From Bdellovibrio bacteriovorus (GTDB lineage Bacteria; Bdellovibrionota; Bdellovibrionia; Bdellovibrionales; Bdellovibrionaceae), in the NCBI RefSeq assembly GCF_025558485.1, contig NZ_CP102930.1:186001-250000 (forward strand): a stretch of DNA of 64,000 nt, read 5' to 3'. The notes under the pieces are model-generated. The model was given only the letters and a program-made list of their open reading frames with translations. It searched no databases and was not told the origin of the DNA. This document shows, piece after piece, positions 16,692 through 26,514 of this stretch; within the stretch, counting starts at the first letter, position 1, and every line of letters begins with the position of its first letter. A program made the translations under genes and the position numbers.

Positions 16692-17918
16692 ATGTCGTTG
16701 AAAAGATGGCATGGGGTTCGTTGGACCTCATTGTTGCTGGTGTTGGCCCTATCCGCCTGTGGACCTGTAAAATTTTCTGCGCCATCCACTGATGATGTGG
16801 ATACTGACGGAACCGGAGTTTCACCAACCCCGACTCCAAACATCCCGCTCAGAGATGTGGTCTATTCAAATCAAGTTCAGGCCACTGATAATAAATTGGA
16901 TATCGTTCTTATCGTCGATGATTCCAACTCGATGAAACCGGACAACCTGAAACTGGCGGCGAAGCTCTCCTCCTTCGTGACCAAGCTTCAGGCTTCCAAC
17001 ATCGACTGGCAGATGTGTGCGACTGTCACACGGGCTCTTCCGATCAATGCCACAGATTCCGCCTGGGGTGCCTCTATCTATTGGCAAAACAGTGCAACGG
17101 AAAGCTATCAACTGGGCATGGTGCTTAGAAAAACCACCAACTATTCAAATTCAGATCTGAACAGCATCTTCAACCACACAATGGAATACATTGATGCGGG
17201 CTGGAAGAACTCTGATGACGAGCGCGCCATCAAAGCCGCCTATCACCACGTCTATAACGGGGACTACAATGAATCCCCCAACAACGGCTGCTATCGCCGT
17301 GATTCCGCAGTTGCCTTTATCATTATCTCTGACGAAGACGAACGCAGCATCGGTGGAGATGCTTCCCAGCAGGTTTATACAGGAGAACTGAAACCGCTGG
17401 AAAACGAGGACAAACCTCAGGTGTTTGTTGATTACGTTCGTCAGATTCTGGGCACAGATCGCCGTTTCACCGTGAACTCCATCATCGTGAAGCCGGGTGA
17501 TTCTGATTGTAAGAAAACCCAGGACACCGGATCAGCAAAAAGCCACTACGGATTTAAATATGCCGAACTGTCCAACCTGACAGGTGGCGGTATCGGAAGT
17601 ATCTGTGACAGCGATTACTCCACAAACTTGAATCTGTTCGTGGACAAGATCAAAGACTCTCTTAGCTCCATTCCTTTGGAATGTGCCCCGGTGGGTGCCG
17701 TGAACGTGACTATCACTCCAAGCATCGGCGTGGTTGAATCACGCATTGAAGGCTTGAACCTGATCTTCAGCACTCCGGTTCCGGCTGGAAAAACGATTGA
17801 AGTGACTTATCAGTGTGCCGACAACCGCGCCCCAAGCTCTGTGGGTGGCAAAGTGGTTCCTCTGAAAGAAGAAGGTTTCTTTGCCCGCATCCTGTCCTTC
17901 TTCCGCAATCTGTTCTAA
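16692..17918 (+). CDS. von Willebrand factor A-domain lipoprotein
   Basis: I choose the ATG at 16692 because AGGGGAG precedes it and the resulting N-terminus is a lipoprotein signal (TSLLLVLALSAC-GPV). A Thr/Pro linker (GTGVSPTPTPN) leads into a vWA domain (about residues 70-300). The metal-ion-dependent adhesion site begins DDSNSM (D-x-S-x-S-type, here D-D-S-N-S) and a later acidic ISDEDER segment follows. The C-terminal part (about 310-408) is a beta-rich module ending in a hydrophobic FFARILSFFRNLF tail. It is probably a surface adhesion or protein-binding lipoprotein. It is followed by a strong terminator. Confidence 0.82.
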   Translation: MSLKRWHGVRWTSLLLVLALSACGPVKFSAPSTDDVDTDGTGVSPTPTPNIPLRDVVYSNQVQATDNKLDIVLIVDDSNSMKPDNLKLAAKLSSFVTKLQASNIDWQMCATVTRALPINATDSAWGASIYWQNSATESYQLGMVLRKTTNYSNSDLNSIFNHTMEYIDAGWKNSDDERAIKAAYHHVYNGDYNESPNNGCYRRDSAVAFIIISDEDERSIGGDASQQVYTGELKPLENEDKPQVFVDYVRQILGTDRRFTVNSIIVKPGDSDCKKTQDTGSAKSHYGFKYAELSNLTGGGIGSICDSDYSTNLNLFVDKIKDSLSSIPLECAPVGAVNVTITPSIGVVESRIEGLNLIFSTPVPAGKTIEVTYQCADNRAPSSVGGKVVPLKEEGFFARILSFFRNLF

Positions 17919-17937
17919 AAACTTGAAGCAACAAACA

Positions 17938-17970
17938 AAAAAAGGCGTTGAGAGATCAACGCCTTTTTTA
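17938..17970. terminator. Rho-independent terminator
   Basis: A 12-bp stem (17940-17951 with 17956-17967, core GGCGTTGA/TCAACGCC) with a GAGA loop and a T run on the plus strand; the A run upstream lets it work in both directions for the convergent genes. Confidence 0.93.
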
Positions 17971-17988
17971 TTTCCCTGAAAGGGTCGC

Positions 17989-19191
17989 TTAAACCAGCTG
18001 GCTGACAAAATCTTTCATGCGGGCGATACCTCTTTTCATGGTTTCTTCCGAAACCGCAAAGCTTAACCGCATGTATCCTTCCGTCCCGCACTCGACACCC
18101 GGCACTGTCGCTACAAAAAACTTTTCCAGCAGCACATCACAGAAGTCCTTGGACGTGCGAATCACCCGGTCCTGATAGGTCTTTCCCAGGTTCGCGCGGA
18201 TATCGACCCAGAAATAAAAAGCCCCTTGGGGTTCAGCTGTTTTAAATCCCGGAACTGTTTCCAGTTCCTTCAGTCCGCTATTCTTGCGCGCCACCAGCTT
18301 CTGTACAACTTCAGCGATGTCCGCTTCTGAAGACTTGATCGCCTCTAACAGGGCATGCTGGGAAATACTGGAAGGTGAACCTGTGCTTTGACTTTGATAG
18401 TCCGCCATTGCCGTGATCAGACGCTCCGGCCCTGTGGCCCAGCCGATCCTCCAACCCGTCATGGAATAAGCCTTGGACCCGCCATTCACCAGCACACAAC
18501 GGTCTTTCAGATCAGGTGCCACAGTCAGAATGTGCGGTGCCACCGTGCTGCCATCAAAGACCAGTCGGTTGTAAATATCATCAGAGATAATCACCACCTG
18601 AGGATGCTTTCTTAATACCTCTGCCAGCGCTTTCAATTCCTCTGCTGAATACTGCAACCCTGTCGGGTTGCTCGGAGAACAGAACAGGAAGCCTTTGGTT
18701 TTCGCATTAATCGCAGCTTCCAACTTTTCCGGGGTGATCTTGAAGTTTTCCGCCTCACCACATTCCACGATGTGAGGCACCCCATCCGCCAGTTCCACCA
18801 TGGCGGGATAGCTGACCCAATAAGGCGTCGCAATCACCACCTCGTCCCCCGGTGAGCAGATCATCTGCAAAGCCGAAAAGATAATGTATTTGGCACCAGA
18901 GGCCACGGTGATTTCCTTCGCGGAATATTCAAAACCAAGTTCGCTTTTTAGTTTTTGAGAAATGGCTTTGCGAAGTTCCACCGTTCCATTGGCCGGAGTG
19001 TATTTGGTGATACCTTTTTGAATGGCCTCGATCCCCGCCTGGGAAGGGCCCGCAAAAGTGGGCCAATCCGGTTCACCAACAGTCAAAGAGATCACATCAT
19101 GGCCTTGGGCCGCCAGCTCTTTGGCTTTAGCCACCAAGAAAAGCGTTGGGGACGGCTTCAGATTTTGTGCTCTTTTGGAAAGCTGGATCAA
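17989..19191 (-). CDS. Class I aspartate/aromatic aminotransferase
   Basis: A 400-residue PLP enzyme of fold type I, subgroup I-gamma-like. The N-terminal ISLTVGEPDWPT, substrate-binding SPSNPTG (about 174), cofactor-contacting DDIY and the PLP-Lys in GSKAYSMTGWRIGWATGP (about 237) are all present. So is the C-terminal MRLSFA, with the carboxylate-binding Arg. The expected reaction is aspartate plus 2-oxoglutarate to oxaloacetate plus glutamate. It lies 11 bases downstream of the coaD stop in the same direction. Confidence 0.94.
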   Translation of the reverse strand: MIQLSKRAQNLKPSPTLFLVAKAKELAAQGHDVISLTVGEPDWPTFAGPSQAGIEAIQKGITKYTPANGTVELRKAISQKLKSELGFEYSAKEITVASGAKYIIFSALQMICSPGDEVVIATPYWVSYPAMVELADGVPHIVECGEAENFKITPEKLEAAINAKTKGFLFCSPSNPTGLQYSAEELKALAEVLRKHPQVVIISDDIYNRLVFDGSTVAPHILTVAPDLKDRCVLVNGGSKAYSMTGWRIGWATGPERLITAMADYQSQSTGSPSSISQHALLEAIKSSEADIAEVVQKLVARKNSGLKELETVPGFKTAEPQGAFYFWVDIRANLGKTYQDRVIRTSKDFCDVLLEKFFVATVPGVECGTEGYMRLSFAVSEETMKRGIARMKDFVSQLV

Positions 19192-19202
19192 GACCCACTC
19201 CT

Positions 19203-19685
19203 TTATTTTTTCAGTTTTGCATTCATGGCTTCAATAACAACGTCCGGAACCAGATCCTTTAAAGCGCCACCATTGATGGCCACTTCCTTCACCCCGCGCG
19301 AGGAAATGTAGTAGTACTCGGGGCTGGCAAAGACCAGCATGGTTTCAAAGTCCGGAGCCAGTTTGCGATTCATATTTGCCATGGTCAGTTCGTATTCAAA
19401 ATCCACCACCGCGCGCAAACCACGCACAATGACCTCGGCTTTGACCTTTTTCATGTATTCCACGGTCAAACCACCAAAAATGTCCACTTTGACGTTTTTC
19501 AGGTGCGACAGGGATTTTTCTATCAACTGTTTGCGTTCTTCGCCAGTGAACATGCTCTGCTTCTGGGAAGATTGCGCAACTAAAACGATCACCTGATCAT
19601 ACAACGGCGAAATGCGGTTGATGATATCCACATGTCCCATCGTGATCGGATCAAAACTTCCAGGGTAAACGGCAATTCTACTCAT
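19203..19685 (-). CDS. coaD: Phosphopantetheine adenylyltransferase
   Basis: CoaD makes dephospho-CoA from 4'-phosphopantetheine and ATP. The 160-residue length is normal. The nucleotidyltransferase motif GSFDPITMGHVDII is at residues 9-22. The family motif GLRAVVDFEYELTMANMNRKL follows in the middle, and YYISSRGVKEVA toward the C-terminus binds ATP. It overlaps rsmD by eight bases, an arrangement (rsmD-coaD) common in many bacteria. Confidence 0.97.
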   Translation of the reverse strand: MSRIAVYPGSFDPITMGHVDIINRISPLYDQVIVLVAQSSQKQSMFTGEERKQLIEKSLSHLKNVKVDIFGGLTVEYMKKVKAEVIVRGLRAVVDFEYELTMANMNRKLAPDFETMLVFASPEYYYISSRGVKEVAINGGALKDLVPDVVIEAMNAKLKK

Positions 19686-20259
19686 GAGTTTCCTCTTCCT
19701 GCTGCAAAGCGCTTTCGTGGCAGAACATGCTTAGAATCTTGTCGCCATATTCCTTCTTGCTGTAACGAACCACTGCGCCGTAACGATCTTCCATTCTTTC
19801 TTTGGCCTGGGATTCAATGGCCAGCAAAGTCGTCGGCCCGAAGGCGGCGCTGCCACTGGCGGCTTCCATCACCGCGTGGGCCATTTTCTCTGTGAACGGC
19901 GGGTCCGCGAAGATGATATTAAAAGCCTCGCCCGAATAGGACTTCAGGAAGGCAATCACATCCATATTGACGATTTTGTAATCAGAGGCCGGAACCCGCA
20001 GCTTTTCAAAGTTCTGACGAGTGATCGTCAAAGACTTGGGATTTTTTTCCACAAACGTGCAGAACTCAGCGCCACGAGACAAAGCCTCAATCCCCAAGTT
20101 CCCCGTGCCGCAGAAAAGATCGGCAACCTTTGATCCTTCAATTTCAAATTGCAGTTTATTGAACAAGGTCTCTTTTACACGATCAGTTGTGGGGCGGATA
20201 TGGTCTGCATTGAAAGAGACCAGTTGATGTCCACGATATTTCCCCGCAATAATTCTCAT
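19678..20259 (-). CDS. rsmD: 16S rRNA (guanine966-N2)-methyltransferase RsmD
   Basis: RsmD methylates G966 of 16S rRNA using SAM. The protein opens MRIIAGKYRGHQL and has RPTTDRVKETLFN, the SAM loop DLFCGTGNLGIEALSRGA (about residue 47) and the catalytic DPPF motif (FADPPFTEKM, about 117). The length of 193 is typical. It overlaps both the response-regulator stop (ATGA) and coaD, so this run is translationally coupled. Confidence 0.96.
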   Translation of the reverse strand: MRIIAGKYRGHQLVSFNADHIRPTTDRVKETLFNKLQFEIEGSKVADLFCGTGNLGIEALSRGAEFCTFVEKNPKSLTITRQNFEKLRVPASDYKIVNMDVIAFLKSYSGEAFNIIFADPPFTEKMAHAVMEAASGSAAFGPTTLLAIESQAKERMEDRYGAVVRYSKKEYGDKILSMFCHESALQQEEETHE

Positions 20260-20609
20260 CTTTCCAAATCCTCGGCCATCTTGACGACAGCAAAAATATC
20301 CTCAAATGGTTTAGGCACAAAAAGATTGGCTCCCATTTGCAAAGCCGTCTCCATGTTATGTTCACCGGCAAAAGCCGACATCAGAATCACCTTGGCTTCG
20401 GATTGCTCCCGCATTTCCTTTAAAACTTCAGGCCCGGTTCTTCCCGGCATCAGAACATCCAGAAAAACCAGATCCGGCTTGGAGTTCTGCCACAATTGCA
20501 GGCCTTCATTGCCGTCCGCCGCTTCCACCACATCGTGGCCCTTGCCTTTTAAGGCACGGCTTAAAGAACGACGAACCAGAGCCTCATCATCCACAATCAA
20601 AATCTTCAC
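20256..20609 (-). CDS. Single-domain response regulator
   Basis: A 117-residue receiver domain without an output domain. I take GTG at 20607-20609 as the start: it overlaps the kinase stop (GTGA), has AAAGGA upstream and gives the canonical opening VKILIVDDEA. The phosphoacceptor Asp is in LVFLDVLMPG, the switch Thr/Ser in ILMSAFA and the Lys in FVPKPF. With the adjoining histidine kinase it forms a two-component pair. It has no DNA-binding domain, so it likely acts by protein contact. Confidence 0.92.
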   Translation of the reverse strand: MKILIVDDEALVRRSLSRALKGKGHDVVEAADGNEGLQLWQNSKPDLVFLDVLMPGRTGPEVLKEMREQSEAKVILMSAFAGEHNMETALQMGANLFVPKPFEDIFAVVKMAEDLER

Positions 20610-22642
20610 GGCGCATTCCTTTGCGGCAGCACAATCACAAAACAAGTGCCGTGCGGCTCGACGTTACGGAACTCGATGGTTCCCCCGAATTTTTCGATGA
20701 CTGACTTAGACATACTTAACCCAAGACCCGTACCATGTCCTTCTTTTTTTGTCGTAAAGAAGGGTTCAAAAATACGCCGACGGATGTCTTCCGGAATCCC
20801 CGGCCCCGTATCCTCGATTTCCAAATAGATACGCCCCTGATCGTGACGGGTTCTCACACTCAGACGGCCCGCCTCTTTCATCGCCTGACAGGCATTGTTA
20901 ATCAGATTAAAGACCACCTGCTGCAACAGGTGCGGCTCAACAAAAACTGTCTGCCCCAAGGTTTCCAGATCCACTTCCAAACGATGGGTGCGCAGCGCCG
21001 ACTTCAGCATCGGCAAAGTTCTTTCGACCACTTCGTCCACACTGATGTACTCCGACGGCTGATCCTCGCCCTTGGAAAAATCCAGAAGATTTTTAATAAT
21101 TCGCTGAGACCGCGCCGTGGCCTTTTCAATTTCCACCAGATCAGAATGCAAATTGCTGCCCTGATCGGCCTCTTGCAACAAGACCTGGGACAACGAACGC
21201 AGTCCCGTTAAAGGATTATTCAGCTCATGGGCGATATGCCCGGCCAGCATCCCAATGGCACCCATTTTTTCACTTTGTAACATGCGTAAGTACAACTCAC
21301 GCGACTGGGTGATATCCACATATTGATTCACAACATTGGTAGGCCTTGTGCTTTGATCCAAAAGAACCGGATAGCTGTGCACCTGATAAATACGCCCATC
21401 CACCTGAATCTGTCCTGCCGCCGGAGCCCCTTCTTTCATGGCCTGCGGCACCGGGCAGCCCTCACAGGCCGCCTGGCGATGAGCAAAGCTTTCATAGCAT
21501 TTATGGTGCATAAAACGATCGCTGAACTTACGATTGGCGCGCACCACATTGTAATCAATATCCACAATCGCGATTGGATCGCGCATGCCATCGAAGGTTT
21601 TTTCCCAGCGATAGGAAAATCCGGACAACTGACTTTCCAAAAGAACGCGATCCAGCGCCATACTTAAAGGGCGCACACGGTCGCTCATAAAGTCCACAAA
21701 AGGGCCCATCTCTTTGTCATTCAAAGAGTTTTCAATGCACAGAATAGCTTCGCCCTGCCCGCTGGTCAGATGACTGGTCAGACGCAATTCAAAAGGAACA
21801 ACATAGGCTTTAATAAAAGGCCTGCCAAAGTGATTGGCAAAATAACGAGTCAGCTCCGCACTTGGCACCTGTGCCGCCTTCGGAAACTCGAAATAGCTGG
21901 CCGACTCTGTCTGGGTAAAGTGACCTGACTGAAAACTCAGGAAGAAGGTTTTAGCACCTCCCAGACGGAATGATAAAATCGGATCGCCCATTTTATGGAA
22001 CTTGCGCAATTCTTTACGCAAGATCGCCAGAATGTCCTCAAAAGATGTTTGTGTCGCCAGATCCTTGATGAAACGGATCAACTGACGCTCACGATTCAGC
22101 TTTTCACTTTCCTCGTGGTGGGACATTTCAATGTACTGGGTTCTTTCTTCGACCATGGCCTCCAACGAATGCGTCAGGGCTTCCAGTTGTTTGTTCTGGT
22201 GCGAGGATTCTTTTAGCAGTAAGGAGCGCGACAGAAACATGGAGTGACGCTGCAATGCCAGCTCCAGCTGTTCCCAGATTTCATGCTCAGACAAAGGCCA
22301 GCGCATAAAGCGATACACCTGAGCCTTATTGATCCCCTCGCGCACCTCTTGTTCATTGAGGTCCTCTGCGATCAACAGTCGCGGCGCCATAGGCTGCAAA
22401 GTTCGGGCTTTATAAAGGAATTCCAAGGCCTCGCTGTCAGAGGAACCCTGGACCAAGATCGAGGAAAAACGCCGGGTTTGCAAAAGAGGCAGAGCCTCGC
22501 TGGTGGAGGCTCTGAACACGATCTCAACCTCCCGCTTTTGAAACGGGAAGAAATGAGGAAGTCTAATTGGCGATACGTTTCCGACCCACAGGATTGGGTC
22601 CAGTTTGTTCGGAATCGAAATAAGACCCTGAGTATTCGCCAT
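20606..22642 (-). CDS. Histidine kinase with degenerate receiver, GAF-like and PAS regions
   Basis: A 678-residue soluble kinase. Residues about 12-130 look like a receiver domain without the acidic pocket (ILVQGSSDSEALEFLYKARTL), then a coiled coil (145-195) and a GAF-like region (200-345). A PAS domain follows (355-450) with Cys residues in YESFAHRQAACEGCP that could bind metal or a cofactor. Then come HisKA (GHIAHELNNPLTGL, phospho-His about residue 473) and HATPase with NLINNACQAM, DTGPGIP and GTGLGLSM boxes. No transmembrane segment is seen, so it senses a cytoplasmic signal. The start overlaps the preceding gene by 80 bases and may be slightly further in. Confidence 0.9.
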   Translation of the reverse strand: MANTQGLISIPNKLDPILWVGNVSPIRLPHFFPFQKREVEIVFRASTSEALPLLQTRRFSSILVQGSSDSEALEFLYKARTLQPMAPRLLIAEDLNEQEVREGINKAQVYRFMRWPLSEHEIWEQLELALQRHSMFLSRSLLLKESSHQNKQLEALTHSLEAMVEERTQYIEMSHHEESEKLNRERQLIRFIKDLATQTSFEDILAILRKELRKFHKMGDPILSFRLGGAKTFFLSFQSGHFTQTESASYFEFPKAAQVPSAELTRYFANHFGRPFIKAYVVPFELRLTSHLTSGQGEAILCIENSLNDKEMGPFVDFMSDRVRPLSMALDRVLLESQLSGFSYRWEKTFDGMRDPIAIVDIDYNVVRANRKFSDRFMHHKCYESFAHRQAACEGCPVPQAMKEGAPAAGQIQVDGRIYQVHSYPVLLDQSTRPTNVVNQYVDITQSRELYLRMLQSEKMGAIGMLAGHIAHELNNPLTGLRSLSQVLLQEADQGSNLHSDLVEIEKATARSQRIIKNLLDFSKGEDQPSEYISVDEVVERTLPMLKSALRTHRLEVDLETLGQTVFVEPHLLQQVVFNLINNACQAMKEAGRLSVRTRHDQGRIYLEIEDTGPGIPEDIRRRIFEPFFTTKKEGHGTGLGLSMSKSVIEKFGGTIEFRNVEPHGTCFVIVLPQRNAP

Positions 22643-23246
22643 TCAGTGATTTCTCCAACACCCTCAAGTGGTCCAGCCACATCTGAAGAACATTGTTCAA
22701 ATCATACTCCAGGACATCCGCTAAAAGAACAAAATCCTTATTTTCCAAAGCGCGCAAAGCCTCAAGAACCGTTCTTTTACTTTCAGCTTCAGTTTTCTCC
22801 CAACGAACTGGACTTCCCCCTAGGAACTGATCCCCCATGGTTTCCTTGATCGTCATTGCGCTGTCGATCAAAAATTCACAGTTCTGAACCAGATCGTGAA
22901 TGGGCTTCAACAGACCACTCAATCCCTGAACACGCATGCGCTTGGCCAGGCTTTCAGTTCTTTGCATCAGCTCTGGCAAAGCCTCCATCCAGCCGCGCAA
23001 GACCAATGCGGTCAGATCACGGCTGTTTTCAGTCAGATATTCCAAAGTTTCAATCTGTTCCAATGTCACCGTCGAAAAACGGGCTTCATCCGCCTCGGCG
23101 ATTTCAAGACCGTTCACGATATAACGGCAGACCACCTGATTGGTGTGTCGCAAATCCTGCTCGATATCGCTGAACACTTTGGCCAGGGGAATATTCTCCT
23201 GATAGAAGTTGCGCAGATCCTCGCCGCTGACTTTAAACCGCTCCAT
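22563..23246 (-). CDS. Unknown helical protein of the flagellin-modification/kinase cluster
   Basis: A 227-residue, almost wholly helical and acidic protein with no signal or membrane helix. I choose MERFKVSGED (23246) as the start; longer readings enter the upstream gene. It overlaps the glycosyltransferase ORF by 14 bases and the kinase ORF by 80, so expression is tightly coupled. Segments such as DFVLLADVLEYDLNNVLQMWLDHL may form a helical bundle. I do not recognise a family. The context between a GT9-type gene and a kinase gives no firm role. Confidence 0.75.
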   Translation of the reverse strand: MERFKVSGEDLRNFYQENIPLAKVFSDIEQDLRHTNQVVCRYIVNGLEIAEADEARFSTVTLEQIETLEYLTENSRDLTALVLRGWMEALPELMQRTESLAKRMRVQGLSGLLKPIHDLVQNCEFLIDSAMTIKETMGDQFLGGSPVRWEKTEAESKRTVLEALRALENKDFVLLADVLEYDLNNVLQMWLDHLRVLEKSLNGEYSGSYFDSEQTGPNPVGRKRIAN

Positions 23247-24709
23247 TGTCCACCTCTTCCTTGAGTGCCTCATGCGGAATGTAAACATGAAGATGGCGTT
23301 TAAGACGCTCATGCACATTCAAAGTTGCGGTACGGATTTCCTCGAGCGTGCCGGGTGCAATGCGGATTCTTTCCGCATGATACCAGCTTACTAAAGGACT
23401 CAATTCCGGAACCATTCGGCTAATATTTGAAATAACTTCTTCGGCGCTATCCAGGAATGGCGCCACTTTTTCCACACCCAGCGTCGGCAGCAGAGCCAGC
23501 TGTTCCATCGCAAAAGTGTTGATATCATTAAGCTTCATCGCCCCCTGAACAATTTCCATGCGCTCGGCTATCGGGAAATCACCGCCCAGATACAGGGCCT
23601 GAACCAAGTCCCACTGGAACCGTTCCGCCGCTGACTCTTCGCGAGCATAGCTCACAAGGCCACCGGTCCGAACAATCAGTCCCGGCATCACCTGTCCTGC
23701 CAGAAGATCTGCCATTGCCTGCCCCACCTGTTCGGGAACAATCGTTTCCTGATTTTCAGCCCGATAGATAAAGCCCAAGCTTGCCTTCGGACCCGTTTCC
23801 CAGAAATTCACCGGCCCGACACTGATGTTCAAAGTCGGAGTATCCGTCAAAGACGCCACATGAATCGGTGCACTGTCACATCCAATCAGCAATTCCGCAT
23901 TCTTCAGAATCGCAAACAGATCCGACATCTGCGTGCGCCCCGCAAGATTCACAAACTGAAGCTCTTTGACTTCAGCTTCAATCTGCAATGCCACCGGGGC
24001 TTCCCCCGCAGAACCGATCAATACCACCGGATTTGCCGCCAAAGCCACTGACGCCGTCAAAAATGTCACAACAGATAAAACCAGATTTCGGACGTAAGGC
24101 AGATGGTTCTGTTATTTCAGCAAAGTGTTCCAGACCCCAGTTCTTCTTATCATTACTGGTCAGACACTGGAACAGGATGCGTTTGCTTTTCTTCTTTTCC
24201 CCTCGCGCTTGCGGCTGAACGGGAAGGTCGAAGGAATTTCCCAGAAGCTCCACATAATGAAACAAGGACTTCTGTGAACCTGAAAAACGCTCGTTGAAGT
24301 AGCGAATCCAGCGGTTGTTCAACCCCTGAAAGCGCCCTTCAGCATGATAAAGACCCTGCTTTTGCGGAACTTCCAAAGCCCCCAAAAGATAGCCACTGAG
24401 TTTATTGTGAGTGAAGTTCAACGCCAGATCATAGCCTTCGGCATTTAAAGAATTCACCAGTTCCTGCACCTGCGTGAAGGACCAAAGAATATTAAATCCG
24501 CTTTCCCCCAGGCCCCGCTGAATCATTTCACGATCAAAATGAATATAGCGATCCACCAGCCCCTGCATCAGCTTTTCAACCTGTGCAAACTGACGATTCA
24601 CCAAAAGATGAATTTCAGCCTCAGGATGCTTTGCACGCAACGCACGCAGCAGAGGTTCCTGCTGGATGATGTCACCAAGCCTTAAAAGGGAAAGAACCAG
24701 AATTTTCAT
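23233..24709 (-). pseudogene. GT9-family glycosyltransferase (heptosyltransferase-like) split by a frameshift
   Basis: Two overlapping frames together encode one GT9 enzyme. The first (24709 to 23978) starts MKILVLSLLRLGDIIQQEPLLRAL, the family N-terminus, and stays recognisable to KKNWGLEHFAEI (about 24113). The second (read from about 24112 to 23233, first possible start GTG at 24069) continues with VVLIGSAGEAP, FVNLAGRTQMSDLFAI and LLIGCDSAPIHVASL, the donor-binding half. The combined span is one base more than a multiple of three, so the intact form needs a +1 shift between about 24113 and 24003. It is either a pseudogene, a sequencing error or programmed. The long C-terminal extension after about residue 330 is family-atypical. 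Neighbours (TPR, Maf-like protein, flagellar chaperones) suggest flagellin or surface glycan modification. Confidence 0.75.
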
Positions 24710-25320
24710 TATTTCACCAGCTCACCCAGCACGCGGAAAATCTGTTTCTGATTTTCCGCCATTACGGAAGCTTCCACCACCGGCGCAATGTCGTTGATGG
24801 AAAGATTATGGCGCGGCAAATTGTAAAGTGCCTTCATATTGATGCCAAATTCCTGAAAATGATATTTCAGGGAATCCACAGAGCGACCTGTCATATGAGA
24901 AAATAGCTCTGCAAAGAAATCTGCCTGTTGCCCCCAACATTCATGGAAGGACAGCACGAACGAACGATGATTCAGGATCTCCTGAAAAAGCTCGGACTTG
25001 AACAGATCCTGCGCGTCCTGAACCACGCGGATTTCCACACGGTCTTCCAGTTCCGGGAACTGAGAGCGGAATACTGGGATCAAAGACTCGCGGGACTCCA
25101 CAACCGTGATACGCACATCCGGGTCCACATCCGCCAGCGCTGCAATATGGAATCCGGCCCCCAGGCCGACAACAACAACGTGTTCCGCCGGAAGAACACC
25201 CAAAGAATAAGCCCATTTCAGGCCTTCACCGCGAGGATCATGCAAAGAGGCCAGAGGCTGACCTTCTTCAAAAGCAATCAATGAAGATTCGTGGTTTTCA
25301 GAAAATGTGATCATTGACAT
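24709..25320 (-). CDS. Rossmann-fold protein resembling the Maf/DUF115 N-terminal region
   Basis: About 203 residues. The ATG at 25320 is preferred (AGAAGG upstream, one base after the TPR gene stop); a TTG at 25329 is the alternative. The central VVVVGLGAGFHIAALADVDPDVRITVVESRESL is a Rossmann nucleotide- or SAM-binding loop followed by an acidic ribose-binding strand end. In motility accessory factor (Maf) proteins, which add nonulosonic acids to flagellin, a similar Rossmann part precedes the DUF115 domain, which is absent here. The position between a TPR protein and a GT9 enzyme next to fliD/fliS supports a flagellin-modification role, but this is inference. Confidence 0.6.
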   Translation of the reverse strand: MSMITFSENHESSLIAFEEGQPLASLHDPRGEGLKWAYSLGVLPAEHVVVVGLGAGFHIAALADVDPDVRITVVESRESLIPVFRSQFPELEDRVEIRVVQDAQDLFKSELFQEILNHRSFVLSFHECWGQQADFFAELFSHMTGRSVDSLKYHFQEFGINMKALYNLPRHNLSINDIAPVVEASVMAENQKQIFRVLGELVK

Positions 25321-25321
25321 G

Positions 25322-26368
25322 TTAGGCAACCTTCTGTGAAGCGGTCAGTTTCTTTTTTAAATTACGAACTTCCTGATGATCCGGGTTCCAAAGAAGAACA
25401 CGTTCCATTTCAAGCAATGCCTGATCCACCTGACCAGCGCTGCATAGCAAGTTGATCAGAACCAGTGACATATCCTCGTCTTCTTCCACACTGGCAAGAT
25501 ACCCTTGAAGTGCTTCGATGGCTTTTTGTAACTTACCATCGCGCAATCCCCAGTTTGCTGCCAAATGAACAGCTGTTCTATTTTGTGGATTGATATCAAT
25601 TGCGGATTCAATATTCGCCCATGCCAGTTCAATGTCACCGAACTGACTGTGTACCATGGCAAGTCCCACCCAGGCTTTGTCGTTTTCCGGATTGATCTCC
25701 ACGGCCTTGCGGAAACAGAACAGGGATTTGTCATAATCATTGCGTTGCACTTCCAGTGTGCCGAAGTTCACCAGAAGAACATCGGACTGGGGATTCAAAG
25801 TGTAGGCTTTATTATAGTACTCTTCAGCTCCATCGAAGTCGCCCTGACGAACGAAGATATTGCCCATGTTTTTATAAGTCTCAAACAGAGTGGAGGTTTC
25901 TTCAGTCAGTACAGCCAAAGCTTCATAGTATTTATCCAAAGCTTCCTGATCGCGACCGGCTTTATAAAGTGCCGTCGCATAACCATGCAGATTTTCAAAG
26001 CCATAATCCACTTCAGCCAGAGTCTTGCGCACAATCAAAGACTCGGAACCACGGGACATTCTATCCAGGCAGTTTGCCAGCATCGTCAATGTGACGGGGT
26101 TCCTGGAATCCTTATTGGAAGCCTCTCTTAGAAGGTTCATTGCCAAAGGATACTCGCGGTGTTTCATCAGCACCTGAGCATTACGGATGAACCTTGCCAC
26201 ACGTTCATCGACAATCTTTACTTCTTTGACTTCAGACACTTCCGCTTCAAAATCGGCAATAGCCTGTTGCGGATCAAAATAAATCTTGGGTGCATCCTGA
26301 TAGCTTTCAGGACTTGAATTGACACCAGCAATTTCACTGGACTTTTGAACGATCTGATTTTCCAACAT
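25322..26368 (-). CDS. TPR-repeat protein of the flagellar cluster
   Basis: The start MLENQIVQK at 26368 has GAGGAG upstream; a longer frame to 26416 lacks one. The 348-residue protein is soluble, with tetratricopeptide repeats from about residue 75 to 340. Clear units include YKNMGNIFVRQGDFDGAEEYYNKAYTLNPQ, VNFGTLEVQRNDYDKSLFCFRKAVEINPEN and VGLAMVHSQFGDIELAWANIESAIDINPQN (read in parts). Such proteins scaffold partners and some OGT-like TPRs accompany flagellin glycosylation. Next to the Maf-like and GT9 genes, that role is plausible but unproven. Confidence 0.8.
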   Translation of the reverse strand: MLENQIVQKSSEIAGVNSSPESYQDAPKIYFDPQQAIADFEAEVSEVKEVKIVDERVARFIRNAQVLMKHREYPLAMNLLREASNKDSRNPVTLTMLANCLDRMSRGSESLIVRKTLAEVDYGFENLHGYATALYKAGRDQEALDKYYEALAVLTEETSTLFETYKNMGNIFVRQGDFDGAEEYYNKAYTLNPQSDVLLVNFGTLEVQRNDYDKSLFCFRKAVEINPENDKAWVGLAMVHSQFGDIELAWANIESAIDINPQNRTAVHLAANWGLRDGKLQKAIEALQGYLASVEEDEDMSLVLINLLCSAGQVDQALLEMERVLLWNPDHQEVRNLKKKLTASQKVA

Positions 26369-26514
26369 CTGACGTGATCTCCTCGCGCAGATTTGAAGGA
26401 GCAACACAGATGCCAATAGGTGCTTTGTGATTTAATTGATTCTGAGGCAGACTCAGCCAGTTGTTTGACTCTTTCGCTGAACCTGCCGTCATGTTTTTGT
26501 CAGGAATATTTTTC

